A DNA stretch of 64,000 nt, from NCBI GenBank assembly GCA_021234535.1, contig CM037843.1:2062021-2126020 (forward strand). Reading direction: 5' to 3'. The position numbers and the translations under genes were made by a program. The notes beneath the pieces were generated by a model that worked only from the letters and a program-made list of their open reading frames with translations, searched no databases and was not told the DNA's origin. Shown in pieces: positions 28,101 through 41,199 of this stretch (position 1 is the stretch's first letter; every line of letters begins with the position of its first letter). This DNA is from Stichopus chloronotus. Its lineage: Eukaryota > Echinodermata > Holothuroidea > Aspidochirotida > Stichopodidae.

Positions 28101-28495
28101 CCTAATGTTGCCCCAGGGTGACAAAGAATAACCAGTGCGTAGTAACGCCGTTGAAAACACTCCATGACGGGAGTCTGGTGCGGTATCATCTGCATAACAA
28201 TCAGCAAACTTGAATCGTTCACTACTTAGAATGGGTTGTATGGACAGGGTGGAAAGATTCTTAAACTTTGCATGCAATTTTCTTCAAATTATTAGGAGGA
28301 AAGCACTTTATCATCCTTATCTGCGTTTTCACAAACTTTTCTCGTCGTTATCGTCAATTTCTAAACTTCTATTTGGTATCGTTTACAATCATTTATACGG
28401 TAATAATCTTTCATTTTATTCTCCACATGCTGCATATTCGTCTTATTTATATATTCATTAATAAACTTACTGTAACAATCATCGATATCACTGTC
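25143..28495. other. No gene seen
   Basis: AT-rich non-coding DNA with a G-run at about 27,755. Nothing else is supportable. Confidence 0.55.
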
Positions 28496-28915
28496 ATTGT
28501 ATCATCATCATCATTATCATCATCATCTTCATCATCATCATCACCCCCATGCACACAACCTCCATTAGCATAACATGTTTACCAACATCGCCTTCGTCAT
28601 TATGACCTCTGTCATCATCCCGTCACCAACATGACTATCCCCATAATCACCGACATCGTCACCACCACCATCATCATCATTAGTTTCACCATCAATATCA
28701 TCATCAACATGAAAAAAAATCACCATCATTATCACCATAATCAACACCATCATCATTATCACAACTGTAATCGTAATCACCACCATTATTATCACCATGA
28801 TCATCACCATCATAGTCAATACCCTCACCATTATCACCACCGTCATTATCACCACCACCCTCGTCACCATCATCATCATTACCACCATCATCATCACTAC
28901 CAGCATCTTTTTCAT
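28496..28915 (+). repeat. Trinucleotide-rich field (ATC/CAC)n
   Basis: A clean (ATC)n block at about 28,499-28,545 is followed by roughly 330 bp of interrupted CATCAT, CACCAT and TTATCACCA words. Long open frames on both strands (Met/Val runs one way, His/Ile runs the other) are a by-product of lacking stop codons, not genes. Confidence 0.9.
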
Positions 28916-31040
28916 GCTCATTACCTCTTATCATCAGTGTCGTTGCACCGAGGAAGGAAGGTCTCCTGTGGTAGTAAAGACGTATTTCCCTACCTCCAAA
29001 CACAAATAGGATATGAAAGGGATAGACTCCAGGTACAAACCATCCATCCTAACGTAGTTAATATGATGTGTCTGGATGTATCACTCAAGACTTGAACAGC
29101 TATGAGTCCTTTTCAGCTATTATCCCACTACAAAGTACTCGTAAAATCACTGCAGAGGTATCTATTTAAAGTACACTCTTCAGTCTGAATTTACATAAAA
29201 TGGTTAAAAAGAAGATTTATAAGGAGTAAGGACATCCAACTTTAGTTAACATCAGTTTTCATTGTTTTCACGTAAATAATTGACTGCAATTTTTTCTTCA
29301 AATTTAACAGTTAAGTATCTTAATCAGTAGTTCTCCTCAGTCATTTACTTAGATTACAAAACATCTCTCTTCTGGAGAAGTCTTAAGTAGGCTATTCATA
29401 TATTAAATTAACATTGTTAACATGATGTTTGATCTTTCTTTCATATTTTATCTTTAAATGGTGTTATGATTGTTGTGATGGATGATATTATTACGCTGAG
29501 CTCCGGATGATTTTTTTTTTGTTGCTTTTAGTTGCTTTTAGATAAGGACGCTACAAAGTAATATGCAAATTCTTCCTCACAATCACTTATCCATCTTTCG
29601 TAATGTTTATTCGTGTTTGACCTCAAAATACCAAGGACAGCACACGGGAGTGCATGGCGGGACATGTTAAGTTTACTGTTAATGTGTAGGAGTATATTTC
29701 AATGCACCAATACAAGCTAAATACTAAATATTATATCAGGGAGCCGAGGTGACAGTCATATTGATACTTAATGCTACATTCACACTAGGTATGTTCATCG
29801 AACGGTTTAATGGAAGCTATAGTGATACTGACTTGAGGTGTACAATAGTATCAGATCAATTTCTACTTAATTGGTACTTGGTAATTACACTATTGTAGTA
29901 CCTTTATCCATACATCCATATACCACATTACTCAATCATTACACCAGTGCTTACTTTTCTCACATGTGTTCTGATACAGAACATGCAGTAAAATTCAACC
30001 CAAAAAAATCAAATCATCAATTACAGAATACAAACCAGATGAAGGAATTTTTATAGCAAATAAACGACGGTAATTTAAATTATGATCACCTTTCATCTCT
30101 CCGAAAGTAATAAGTCGGCATGGTGTGATGTCTGTAACCATTTGAAATAGCATGAATTCCTAAGCGAAAAAGATTTGATAAATCATTTGTGATGTTCTTG
30201 ATGAAGGGCTTTGATGGTTCTGACTGTTCAAGCTTCTCATTAGTCAGGTTACCAATGTCACAGCAATATCCATCTCTTTTAACAATGTTAAACCAGAACG
30301 AGATGATTTTATTATCCTCCCATTGATGTTATCACATTCAATATTGTTTAAGCTTCTTTCATTGTCATGTGTCTGTCAATTCAGATTGTAGCAACACTGT
30401 ATATGGTTTCCTGACCCAAAAAAAAAAAAAGCAGCGAGCATAAGGATATTGTCACATCCTAAGATGGATTAAGAAGCAGAGATACAGTGTTCAAGAAATA
30501 CACACACATATATGTCAACAAACACACACACATACATAGTTATATATACATAGTTTTATATATACATATACTTTACATAGTTATATACTTTACATAGTTA
30601 TATATATATCACCAATACTGTTTTCGTTGTGCTCCTCCTGCTTAAGCTATATGTAAGATGAAAAGTATTGGCTTAGCACGAGCATGCTGGGTATCTATTG
30701 TACGCACTTAAAACCCGTTTAGCCTACGTAACATCTCTTTGGCGACCATCCCTTTATGGCTGCCGCCCCCCCCCCCCCCCGAAGTTTTTCGTAGCGAGTA
30801 ACTGAACCAAAGAACTCGTCCTCAGATCTACTAGTCCGTTGTGAGTCTTTCATACTTATGAATTGTACACGATGATGGCTGCTTGAAACTATTTTCTAAG
30901 GCACAAATCGTCTTAAACCAACTGAAAACTTGCTTTGACTCAAACTTACTCTACATTTAGGAAAAAAGTATACATAACTTTTATTTTTTTTTTGTACAAG
31001 TGACCAAGGTGCTCACTCTTGTCCAAATCCTTTCAGTCTA
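28916..31040. other. No gene seen
   Basis: Non-coding. Holds a TATATACATAGTTATA-type low-complexity patch at 30,495-30,610 and a C-run at about 30,766. Confidence 0.55.
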
Positions 31041-31291
31041 AACGACACAAACATTTCTAGGGCAGTCTGTGCTAAATATTTAGGACTACTGACTGACGAT
31101 AAGCTCTCTTTAAAAGTCGAAATCTGTGACTTTAGACTTCAATGAGTAGTGAGGCAGGATATATGCCATTTTCACAAATTTTACGTTTTGGAAACTACGG
31201 TAACACAATTAAGTCAATTATTTCATCACGTGGCATATTGACCTCCAGAAGTAAACAAACTGAGGAAGATACAAAAAGGTTTGCGATATAG
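31041..31291 (+). pseudogene. Decayed LINE reverse-transcriptase C-terminal remnant
   Basis: In the plus strand the segment reads NDTNISRAVCAKYLGLLTDD and continues KLSLKVEICD, which matches the KYLGV.ID..L post-catalytic block of non-LTR reverse transcriptases. In another frame it then reads LRKIQKGLRY, matching the L..LQK..LR block that follows. It is interrupted by stops and at least one shift. It is older and more decayed than the LINE at 39.6-41.2 kb and on the opposite strand. The family cannot be assigned. Confidence 0.5.
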
Positions 31292-31442
31292 ATAAGCTGG
31301 TACGTCGTTAAAAGCGCCACACGTGTGATTCATAGGAAGGGATGTCACCGGGTTCTGTTTGGTTGTGGGGCATTCATCGCCATACGTCTATGAAAGGACA
31401 TTGCAAGTGCGTGTCAAGGATTTACGCAAGTGGACCTCCTGC

Positions 31443-31620
31443 TAGCAGGCACTAACTAAGATGAGCGCCACCATTTGTTGGAGGGAAACCACCGAGAAAA
31501 TTATTGGTTTTATAAAATCTCTCAGTTAATGATCGGAAAACTTCACTTTGAGGGAGTCCTAAGCTGAATGCACTCAGCCTTGAAACAGGGATCTCATGTC
31601 TGTAAATTCAAAATTAATGA
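31443..31620 (+). repeat. Partial copy of the 11.9-kb dispersed repeat
   Basis: It shares CTAA..TGAGCGCCACCATT, then CAGCCTTGAAACAGGGATCTC and ATGTCTGTAAATT with the units at 11,871-12,740 and 48,540-48,950. Confidence 0.7.
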
Positions 31621-31639
31621 ATGAAACATCAATCTATGT

Positions 31640-31712
31640 CCCTCCAGCCATCAATTAATCCATCAATCAATCGATCCATCCATCAATCTATCGATCCATC
31701 CATCCATTCAAA
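31640..31712 (+). repeat. Tetranucleotide (ATCC/ATCA)n repeat
   Basis: Imperfect CCATCAATCAATCGAT-type repeats follow directly on a partial copy of the 11.9-kb dispersed repeat. Confidence 0.85.
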
Positions 31713-33198
31713 TATGAATAGGTGAGGAACAAGGGAGTTCGTGAACAGTGGAGGGAAGTTCACTCTGACAGATCACAGCAGTTGTTTGCTAGCAAAAACT
31801 GGTGTCTGCTCTTCCTGTTGACTCCGATCTGCTATTTAGAACTGGATTTTTGCACTTTAGTTTGTCCCACATGTGCTGGCAGCGTTTTAGGCATTTGTGT
31901 TTTGAAAAAGGAATTTGGCTTATTTGAGGCATGGCTATCCATAGCATGATATCATACATTTTTACAAGTCTGAGACTTGTATTCATTAACCTTTCCTAAC
32001 GTCTCTTACCATAACCTAACCTTGTCAGGTATGATTATATATACATGTCTCGAGACAAGAATGTAAACCTAACAAAAGAAAGTTATGGATTTGACGTCTT
32101 TTCCAAGTGAGGTCAAAGTTGATACTGTTTTTGCGCAACTCCCATACTGTGTGTGCTTCCTCAGTTCTGTATCTTTGTGTTGTAACTTGAAAGAACTCTT
32201 CAGGTTGTACCAACGTTTCTTGAAGTTGATGTCGCACTTAGAGCATGGCCGATATTGTCCATACAACTGTAGCTCACTTGAACGTTATTTCGGCTGAAGA
32301 CTTAGTGGACATGTGATTTAGGGAAATGTTCGTGAAACACGACTGTAATTCACTGATCATACCGCGGCGATCATAAGTTGCCTAATGATCACCGCATTGT
32401 AAGCACGTGTGAGAAAGATTGTAGTAACACCTCTTACTTCTGCATGTAATATATTGTGGCATAATGACACATCTTACGTCATTCGTTTGTTTTTTCATTA
32501 AATTTATACATAAGACTGGATGTCAACTTAGGAAGACAATTCCATTGACGTATACACTCTAAAAAAAAAAAATGAACTTTCACTCCTAACTCTGAAACTA
32601 ACCTCAATCTAATCAGATCTATACGTTTAATAGGGAGTAGAATAAAATGAAAGTACTTGCGTCACTAAAAGTGTAAATGGTATCTCAATTATTAGGTCGA
32701 TAGAAAATTTTTTCCTAATGTAATATATTATCTATGTTTGTGTCTAACTTTTGTATGTAACATATTACGGTAATGGCAATGGTTACCTAAGCAAGTATGT
32801 ATATCGTTCGTGATAATTTTGTTAATTAAGAGGTATGCATAGTGTACAGGCCTATGCACGGTTCACCCTTGAATGTATATCCCAGAACGGCCAAATTTCT
32901 AACAAAAAGTCTCAAATACTTTAAAACTAAAGTCTTTTCCTTGCACGGCTCAATAGTTCGAGGGGCCTGCACTTGGAGGTTCGTCTGTTGAGTTTCGGCA
33001 GTGATAAAAAAGTTGCCATAATCTCTGCCCAAACGCAACAGACAAATCTCCTTGAGAGAGCTTACTACACTCACTCGCCAGACGATCGATAGCAAGATAC
33101 CGTGAAACCAATAGTAGCGAGATCTGATCCAGCATATCTTGCTTACTTTTTTTTTACAGCTCCGCCTCGTGCATTGAGCACTCTCTTGATCAGTACTG

Positions 33199-33371
<173 letters not shown>

Positions 33372-34967
33372 AAACGTTTCCCGTATGTTTACGTTTACAT
33401 TTTAACATTTTATTTGATGTATGTGGTGGACCTTCTCCCTTGTCTTTTGTGTTACGTGTATCTACGTATCGTGCGTCGCAACTGCAAAAAAAAAAGTGTT
33501 GACGCATCCCGTTGACAGTTTTAGGACGTATATTAAGTATCGGTAACAAATTTGCAAGTCACTTATAACAGATATAAACTACTTCCCCGTGGCTTTTTGA
33601 GATTCTCTCTGCTCAGACACATACGGCCAGGTACTTTGAACTTGGGTTTCTTTCTTAATACTTTAGGCGGTTTAATTGACATCTCGCGTTTGAATCCGCC
33701 GTCCACTGACAGATTAAGAGCAAGGGTTCTCGATACAGCTACCTTTAGAATACATGAGAGTTAGTGAACGACTTGCAAAGCATATGCCTCTAATAAGAGC
33801 CATCTGTCAGTATTTGCTACGAAAATTCCTCAACATCTCACTTTTAACCTAAGTAACGAAAGTCGTCTATTAACTTCCATCGACAACAACTTCTTTTAAA
33901 ACTTCTCCTTTTTCCACTCTCATTTTGTTTATCTTTTCTCGCGATCATGATCATACAAATCAGGAAAAATAACGTGATACAAGCACTCCCTTTCCGAGAG
34001 AAGGAATGAAAGTCAGACAATTGCTCAATTTACTTTCCTGTAAAATTTCGATTAGTCGTAAATTGTACTAAAAGTAGCATATTTATGGGACATATTGCAA
34101 TTATACTTGTAATCTGAGTATAGCTATTGCGTTGCATGAACTCATTTGGCAAAGCTAACCTTCTTGAAATGAGCTCTAATTCTCAGTCTTTTGTAATGAC
34201 GTAAAGGAGATTGCTGTAAGTATTCTTTGACGATTGCGGTTCTGTCGTAAAGTTTTGTTGTATCTGATGACCCTTCTTTCCACCGCAATGCCCTCTATTT
34301 ACAATGTATCGGCACAATTAAATCATCACATTCTTTCTCTTTCTCTAGGTTACTCGTGGACAGAGATGACGGTGGCCTTGAGTGTTGTTGCATAGATGAT
34401 GTTTTTTTTTATCATAGAAATAAATAAACCAGAATGACGTCAGGCTAATTACTCACCGAAATGAAGCCGAACATAATATACGGCGTCAGTGCTCTGTATG
34501 GCTCTGTTACAGCTCTATATTCAACATTTGCCATATACAGTGCATGTACGTCGAGATAATTTGTTCAATATCTAACTACAGGAAACAGATACAACCGCTG
34601 GATTTAAGATAACCTGACCATATTCAGGGAACTGCGTTCCAACCTGTAGCTGTCTGAGAGTTATTGTCCTCAAATTTCAGTTGGATACTTGTTAGGCCTA
34701 TTCGCGGTTTCATGAGAACGCCTTTTGCCTCATAAAGTTTGGGCTTCACTTATTGTTTGCTGACTTCATTCTGGTTTATATGTATTTCTATGTTTTTTAT
34801 GTATTGTTAACAAACTTAACATAGAAATAGAATTCAGTGAGTGCTGATTAAGTGCTGACTGGGCATCAATCGTTTGTCTAATGAAGCCAAGAAAATTTGT
34901 AGGGGAGCTGTAAAAAGTCAGATAACTATGCCTGTCTGCATACCTACTGTGTGAAGTCAGCTTTAAA

Positions 34968-35049
34968 ACTGAATTTCACACTGCTTACACTGAATTTCAC
35001 ACTGCTTACAGTGAATTTCACACTGCTTACACTGAATTTTACACTGCTT
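34968..35049 (+). repeat. Minisatellite, about 22-bp unit
   Basis: Four copies of ACTGAATTTCACACTGCTTA with single-base changes occur in a row, followed by a T run. Confidence 0.9.
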
Positions 35050-38000
35050 TTTTTTTGTACTATAAATTCTTAAAACTACGGTCTGCTTGCAACATTTTAG
35101 GCAACTGTAATGCACGAGTTAGGCACAGAGTAAACTAATGTATAGAGGGACACCCACTTGCAGTTGCACCTGGACCCCACCAGGGGTCCAATGATGGGCC
35201 TTTGAACCCCACCCTTTATGGATTTTAGGCTTTGCCCTAATGGTTTCCAACAGTTCACCCAATCCCCTTCCCTAACGATGAATATCGTCTACACCCCTGG
35301 TGGTGGGTCATCTGCTGTAAAATTTATTGGTTCTTTATGAATTACCGTCCACTTATAAATTACTTGTGGTCAACTAACAATTAAGAGTTTATGAGTAATC
35401 ATTTGTCATAGGGCATTAAGTGGAATCATATTTTGGGGGACTAATATCTGATCATATTTTTCCAGCCTTTAAACTCAGCAAATTTGCCATATTTGGCATG
35501 TTTTCTATAGAATCTCGACAAGAGTATATTCTTGAAATGTAAAAATCTCGATCGTGGTGTGACAACTAAGGTAGTAATGAATCCTACTTATAGTCTGATA
35601 TCTCATTATGATGCGGTATGTAATCACTTCTGTTACAGCAAAATGTATGTACTAAAAGTGATCCTTTTTTCCTTTCTTTTTAGTAATACCCTACCGCAAA
35701 GATAGTGTGATTAGTCTCGAAAGATTGATCACACTTTGGCTCTTATGTAGATAAATAAACGGTATTTAGATATTGTGAATATACACTGCCAGGTAGATAC
35801 CTGGTAACTGTTAATTACAGATTCGCTGCACTCAGTTGAGGATAGTTGGACAACGCCAAGGCCATCAGGAATGTTTGAGAGAGAAAAGCGCTTGTTTAAT
35901 TTGAATGATAACAAAGTCATACTGACATGACCGAACACCAGCTGGTATATCAAAATAATCACGTTTCCTCGGAGATCCAACCTCTGACAGTTTTTTTTTT
36001 TCTCGTATCTCTCCGGTAGATCACCATGCTGCAAACTTGTACACATTTACGAACACACAAACTGGAGTTCAAGCTTGGCTCAACATTCACCAAAACCAAT
36101 ATACTTATTTTCAAAGATATTATGTGTACTAAATGAACCTGAATTTGTCTTCAAAAGGAAAGTAGAACTTCTGATATAGTTAACTTTCTTACAGCTATCA
36201 GGAAGGTAGGCTCAGATATCACGTATAACCTATATACTAAGATAACGTAAACTTTTCGAAAGTAGGTCGCTATAGCATTAATGTTGCTTTGAAGTGCCCT
36301 CCGACCCGCATTCACCGAGCTTTAACAGCATTTCACAGCGAAAACTGTATCAGCCAGATACATATATCCGAAGAGAAGTGATTAACCAATTTAAGAAACT
36401 TTGATTTTCAACAGATATCCAGACTCTGTAACTTTGCACGGTTCGTTGGTTTACCGATGCCGTGGCGTCATAAACGAGATGAGCTTAGATATTTTTTTTT
36501 TGTTGAGCTAATCTCCTATCAGGCGCAGGATTTTAAACTTTAAGATTTCATGCGCCACATATTTTTGTCTCTGTCTCATTTCCCAAGAAAATGTCATCGA
36601 ATAATATAGTGAACCTTCGTTTTTTTTTTTTCCGGAATTCCAGATTTGTTTTGATATTTCAGTTTTCTTTTTGATCTCAAGGTTCTGGATGATTTATTTT
36701 TGTTGCTAGAATCCTCATTGTGTGATGTTTATTGTTCTGTTCCGTTTCTTAAACACATTACTAATATTGTTGATGACAACTGTCGTCCGACATACAGATA
36801 CAGATACACTCCATTACACTTTTTATTTCTTTATGCATTTCTAATACACACATCTTTTCAGACGAACAGGTGTTAGGTTTCCCCCGGAACAAAGTTGGTG
36901 GAGTCCGAATAAGGAAAAAGAAATCACATTCTAAAATGACGGTTGAGCCTTGATGTGAGAATAATCGATTCGGATCAATAAAATGTATTCATATCCAAGG
37001 AAAAGATTACCATTCCAGTCAAAAGAAAAAAGAAACTGTGAGCACAAATGCCTCTGTTGATATTTGACCAGATTTCCTTCAAAGGATATTAAAGAGACCA
37101 GAGAGGACATGCAACCACCATGTGGTAGAAGACACTTAGACTTATAAACAGAATTTATGGAGAAATAGAAGACTTATAAAGATTGGAATAAATAAGCGGT
37201 GTTCACTGATGGTTAAAGCTATGACATACTTTGTTTTTAAATTTGAAGAACTTCTTATACTTCTTTGCACGTTCTTTTTCAAAGTTCTAAACGGAGTGGG
37301 GTGAAGTGGCACGTGGGGTGCAGGGACTAAGTAGGAGGGGTAGGGTACTAGGAAAATAGGTGTTATGCGAGTCTGAATATCTTTTACCTTGATGTGATTC
37401 TGTAGAACGGACTTAATTTAAAAGTGATCCTCTCCTTTACACCATATTTTAATGATAGGGTGTATAAAGACCGGTCAATCATTTAAAAGAACACCCTCCC
37501 GCGACTTGAGGTATAATTCAACATACTGTACAGATCAACATAGAAAACACAAGGTTACGTCAAATTCCATTATAGACGGATCTATCGGTGAAAAGTTATA
37601 CAGCGATTAATGAGAATGTGTAAAATTCATCTCTACGGACTTTGTGTCCAGTGCAGTTCATCATTTGCAATTCAGACTTCCCGTCACTCCTAACACTACT
37701 TTGAAGATACAGCAATATGACAAAGATCAGCTTTTCAATATTTTTAAGTCCTCCTTGTTCCACTTTATAGAAGTATTTAACAAAAGGCCCTTCTTCATGT
37801 TTGGTTAGTCTTTACGATTATGCAAAGTCAGTTATAAATTGTTACTCTTTTGCATAAATTTCCAATTATCTGCTGAAACTCTTTAACAATTTTTCAATTT
37901 CCTTCCAAATGTTCACTCGATATACATGTTTTGATATATGTGGTAATGCTTCATAAGATGTTTTCTATATATATATATGTAATCCCTACGAGTACCATTT

Positions 38001-39589
38001 TATATTAAGTTCTCTTAAGTACGGTATATGATATAGGCTATAGTGATATATTCTAACTTACCCACAAGACCCCTCCTTCTTACTACAGATGGGCCTACAT
38101 CCAAGTAGTGTTACAGGATAGGCTATAGGGTCAATAACATACAAAGTCAATGAACACACTGAATCAAGCTAAAGCTTTACTTTTCCAAAATACCTGCCCT
38201 CCATGCAACTTAAATGTTATTTTTGCTTTATTGAAAATCAGTGCGTACAGTACAAAGAACATAATACATATGTAGGGCACTAGGGGAAAAAAACATACTT
38301 GTTTCGTTTTTCCAATGGATTGATTTGTCATGAAAATCGTCTTTCGGTTAAGATGTAGTGCAAATAATTGTATAATTGACGTGACATATCACTATTTGGT
38401 ATCCCTACCTACTCATCGTCAGCATCACAACAATCATCTTCATCTCCCATTAATCTCAAATTCGCCTTTGGACGATAGCGTTGTTTTCGCACTCGTCCAC
38501 ATTGCGTCCGTGGGATGTAGCCCAATGTTTCTTTAAAATTGGGTGCACTAGCGAGTACAGATTATGTCAACAATTTAGCAGCAACCTAACGATAAACTAA
38601 CAAGATATTAGGTCGTTCCTGTGGATCGCCAGTCATACCAAACAGAATTCGATTTGTTTAACTTGGATTCTGCGTTGTTTACCCGCACAAGTCGTATGTA
38701 AGGCTGGCGGAATGGAATGTGGGGCTATGATTGATATAATTGGGGGTAAGGCAATATGTTAAATGTACACAAAAGCTAAAAAGTTAAGCTCTATGGGTGT
38801 CCGAGGAAATACGTAACATGTTTCAACTAAGCTCGATTAAGGATCAAATCGAGACTAGTAGCATATACGTCAAGAGAGAAAATTGTTTGCTATTTGGAGA
38901 TCGGTGGAAATGGTGGGTATATAACTGTGGGTGAATTCTTATCGCTGGAATGGTCTCCTTCTCTTAAAGCACTCTAAAGCTTCTATTAAAGCAAATTATT
39001 ATCGTTGTAAAGGAATGGGATTTTTTTTATATATTTTCATATACATTTTCGTTTTAAAGGATATCAAGAACTGTGCAATATGTTCTTTCATGGAGAATAC
39101 CCCATTGATTGTTCTGATGTCATATTTCTGTGCCAATGATTGTGTCAGAGAAGTGTATTCAATACTTTGAGATTTCATCTTTTTTATGTGTGTTAGTGTG
39201 TTAGCACTTTATTTACAAATAAATATGAACTGAACACAACATTGCGGCGTCAGTGATCCTGAGTTGTTTTGACTAACTGAATATTCAATACTAGTAAACT
39301 TCCCATTGGCTTGTTCATAGCATAAAAACTGTCAACCACTACATTATCGTAATCAACACTTTTTGTTGTTATGTTAGAAGAATTTAAAATCATATGGCAG
39401 AATTAATCAACTGAAACCTCTTTATTTCACCAGATTGTCTGAATTGTGTAATTAAAAGCCTTACCAAACTTTTGGAGATGAAATTTCAATGTTTCTATTT
39501 TGCCTACGCAATCACTTTAATTTCCACAATATAATATGTAATCTACATTTTCACTAGTGTTAAATTTAAAGGTTAAATGTGTGTGTGTT

Positions 39590-41199
39590 GAGTGTTGAGT
39601 TTGAGTTTATTCATTCACGCATGTATATATATACAAATGATTTAATTACATAGGTAACTTGTTTCGTAATTGTTAAGTACTATATACACATACATGAAAT
39701 GGACGTCATAAGCTCTGAGAGAGCTTGAGGTGACGTCCAACAGAAAATAAACAAAGTTATACTAATTGGGAATGAAGATCAGGTGACTTAAGAAGAACAA
39801 AACTTTACAATAGTTATTTACAACAAAAATTGTAAATGAAATAAATAAGAATAAGAAAATGACCTTAGGAGTAGGAAGAAAAAAAGGGGGGAGGAGGGAG
39901 GTGAGTGGATGTAGGAAAAACAAAGGGAAAAGGGATGAAGAAGGTTTTCTACATCACTTGTAATAAATCAGTATTGCATAGTATATTTATCCAAGATAAG
40001 ACTCTTAATTTGTCTCTTAAAGCTATTTTTTGTAGGGAACATTCGAATATCCATAGGTAAAGAATTCCAAATGTCGGGGCCAGTGTGTCTAATAGATCGA
40101 TGGGCGAGAGCTGTTTTGGGGTTTTCTAGATGAACATTTAAAGAAATTCGGGTTGGATAATTGTGGATGGCAGAGTTGATGCGAAACATGTGTAACAGGT
40201 TGGCCGGTAGTTCTTGAGTATGTAATCTGTACATAAACAGAGCAATTTGGAGGTAATGAATATCATGTATAGTAAGTGTGCGTAGCTTTAATTTTAGATT
40301 TTTGACAAGCCAAAACAATATTGCAGTATGAAATGAAGGGTAGTATAATCGAATTATAAACAGTAATCAAAGTTCGTTGAGGAATATAAGAACTTACTTT
40401 ATACGATGCACCAACTCCACGTGATACAGACGTAATAACGTTAGCTATATGAGAATTCCAGTTCAATTCCTCATCGACAGTAATACCTAGGAATTTAGTA
40501 CCTACTTTTTGATCAATTTTCATATTGTCAATAAAAATATTAAAGGAAGGGTTAGTGTTAACTGATCTTTGATTCTTGAAGAGCATACAGTTCGTTTTAT
40601 TTACATTTAATGATAACATGTTACTTCTGAACCATGTGGAGATCTTGGGTAACTCCGTATTCATAGTTTCAAACAAGATGCTCAAAATTATGGTGAGATA
40701 AAAATACATTCGTATCGTCAGCAAATAAGATGAAATGAAGTAATGAAGATGAGCTACAAATATCATTGATATATATGAGAAACAACAAGGGTCCAAGGAT
40801 AGAACCTTGGGGGACACCACACCTGATCAATGAAGTATCAGAGTTTACATTATTATAAGTAGTGTACTGTTTTCTGTCGGAAAGGTAATTTTCAAACCAT
40901 GAGAGAGGAATTCCTCTAATACCATAAATGTTTAATTTGTTTAGTAAAATATGATGGTCAAGAGTATCGAAAGCTTTGCTAAGATCCATAAAAACGCCAA
41001 GTACATGTTCTTTTTTGGATAATGAAATTGAAATCTTATCACAAAGCTCAATAAGAGCAATATCTGTTGATTTGTGTTTTTGAAAGCCATATTGACATGG
41101 AAAGAGTAAGTTGTTTTGCATGAAGAAAGAATACAGTCTATTATATACAATTCTTTCGAGGATTTTGGAGAAGCTAGAGAGGATAGATATGGGACGGCT
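39590..41199 (-). mobile_element. 5'-truncated non-LTR retrotransposon (LINE), CR1/L2/Daphne-like
   Basis: This minus-strand LINE fragment carries the reverse transcriptase domain, the C-terminal tail and a 3' UTR. Similarity begins at RPISILSSFSKILER (about 41,196); the preceding codons meet a stop and show no endonuclease, so the copy is 5' truncated. The catalytic blocks are present: FMDLSKAFDTLDH (Asp at about 40,986), GVPQGSILGPLLF, and FADD (40,725-40,714). A one-base shift at about 40,672 breaks the frame just after the FADD block; a second break at about 40,300 joins VLACQK to LTIHDIHYLQIALF with the expected intervening residues missing, so probably a small deletion. The C-terminus has the family-typical RSIR...GPDIWNSLP. 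The 3' end holds GAATAAACTCAAACTCAA-type sequence near 39,590-39,625, which may be the terminal repeat. It is inactive. Confidence 0.9.
40672..41199 (-). pseudogene. LINE reverse transcriptase, fingers and palm part
   Basis: This is the open stretch of the truncated LINE, encoding RT motifs 0 to 5: RPISILSSFSKILER, the block A Asp in FMDLSKAFD, GVPQGS and FADDT. It reads open until TGA just after HHNFEHLV. The true frame continues one base shifted as FETMNTELPKISTWF. The next part (about 40,672-40,300) codes the thumb region with KFLGITVDEELNW. The last part (40,318-39,968) codes the tail, ending with a stop at 39,968. Confidence 0.85.

Noticed and set aside
28565..29095. Open frames of 99-154 codons on both strands
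   Set aside because: They translate the ATC/CAC trinucleotide field; compositions are His/Ile or Met/Val/Asp runs without domain or splice support.
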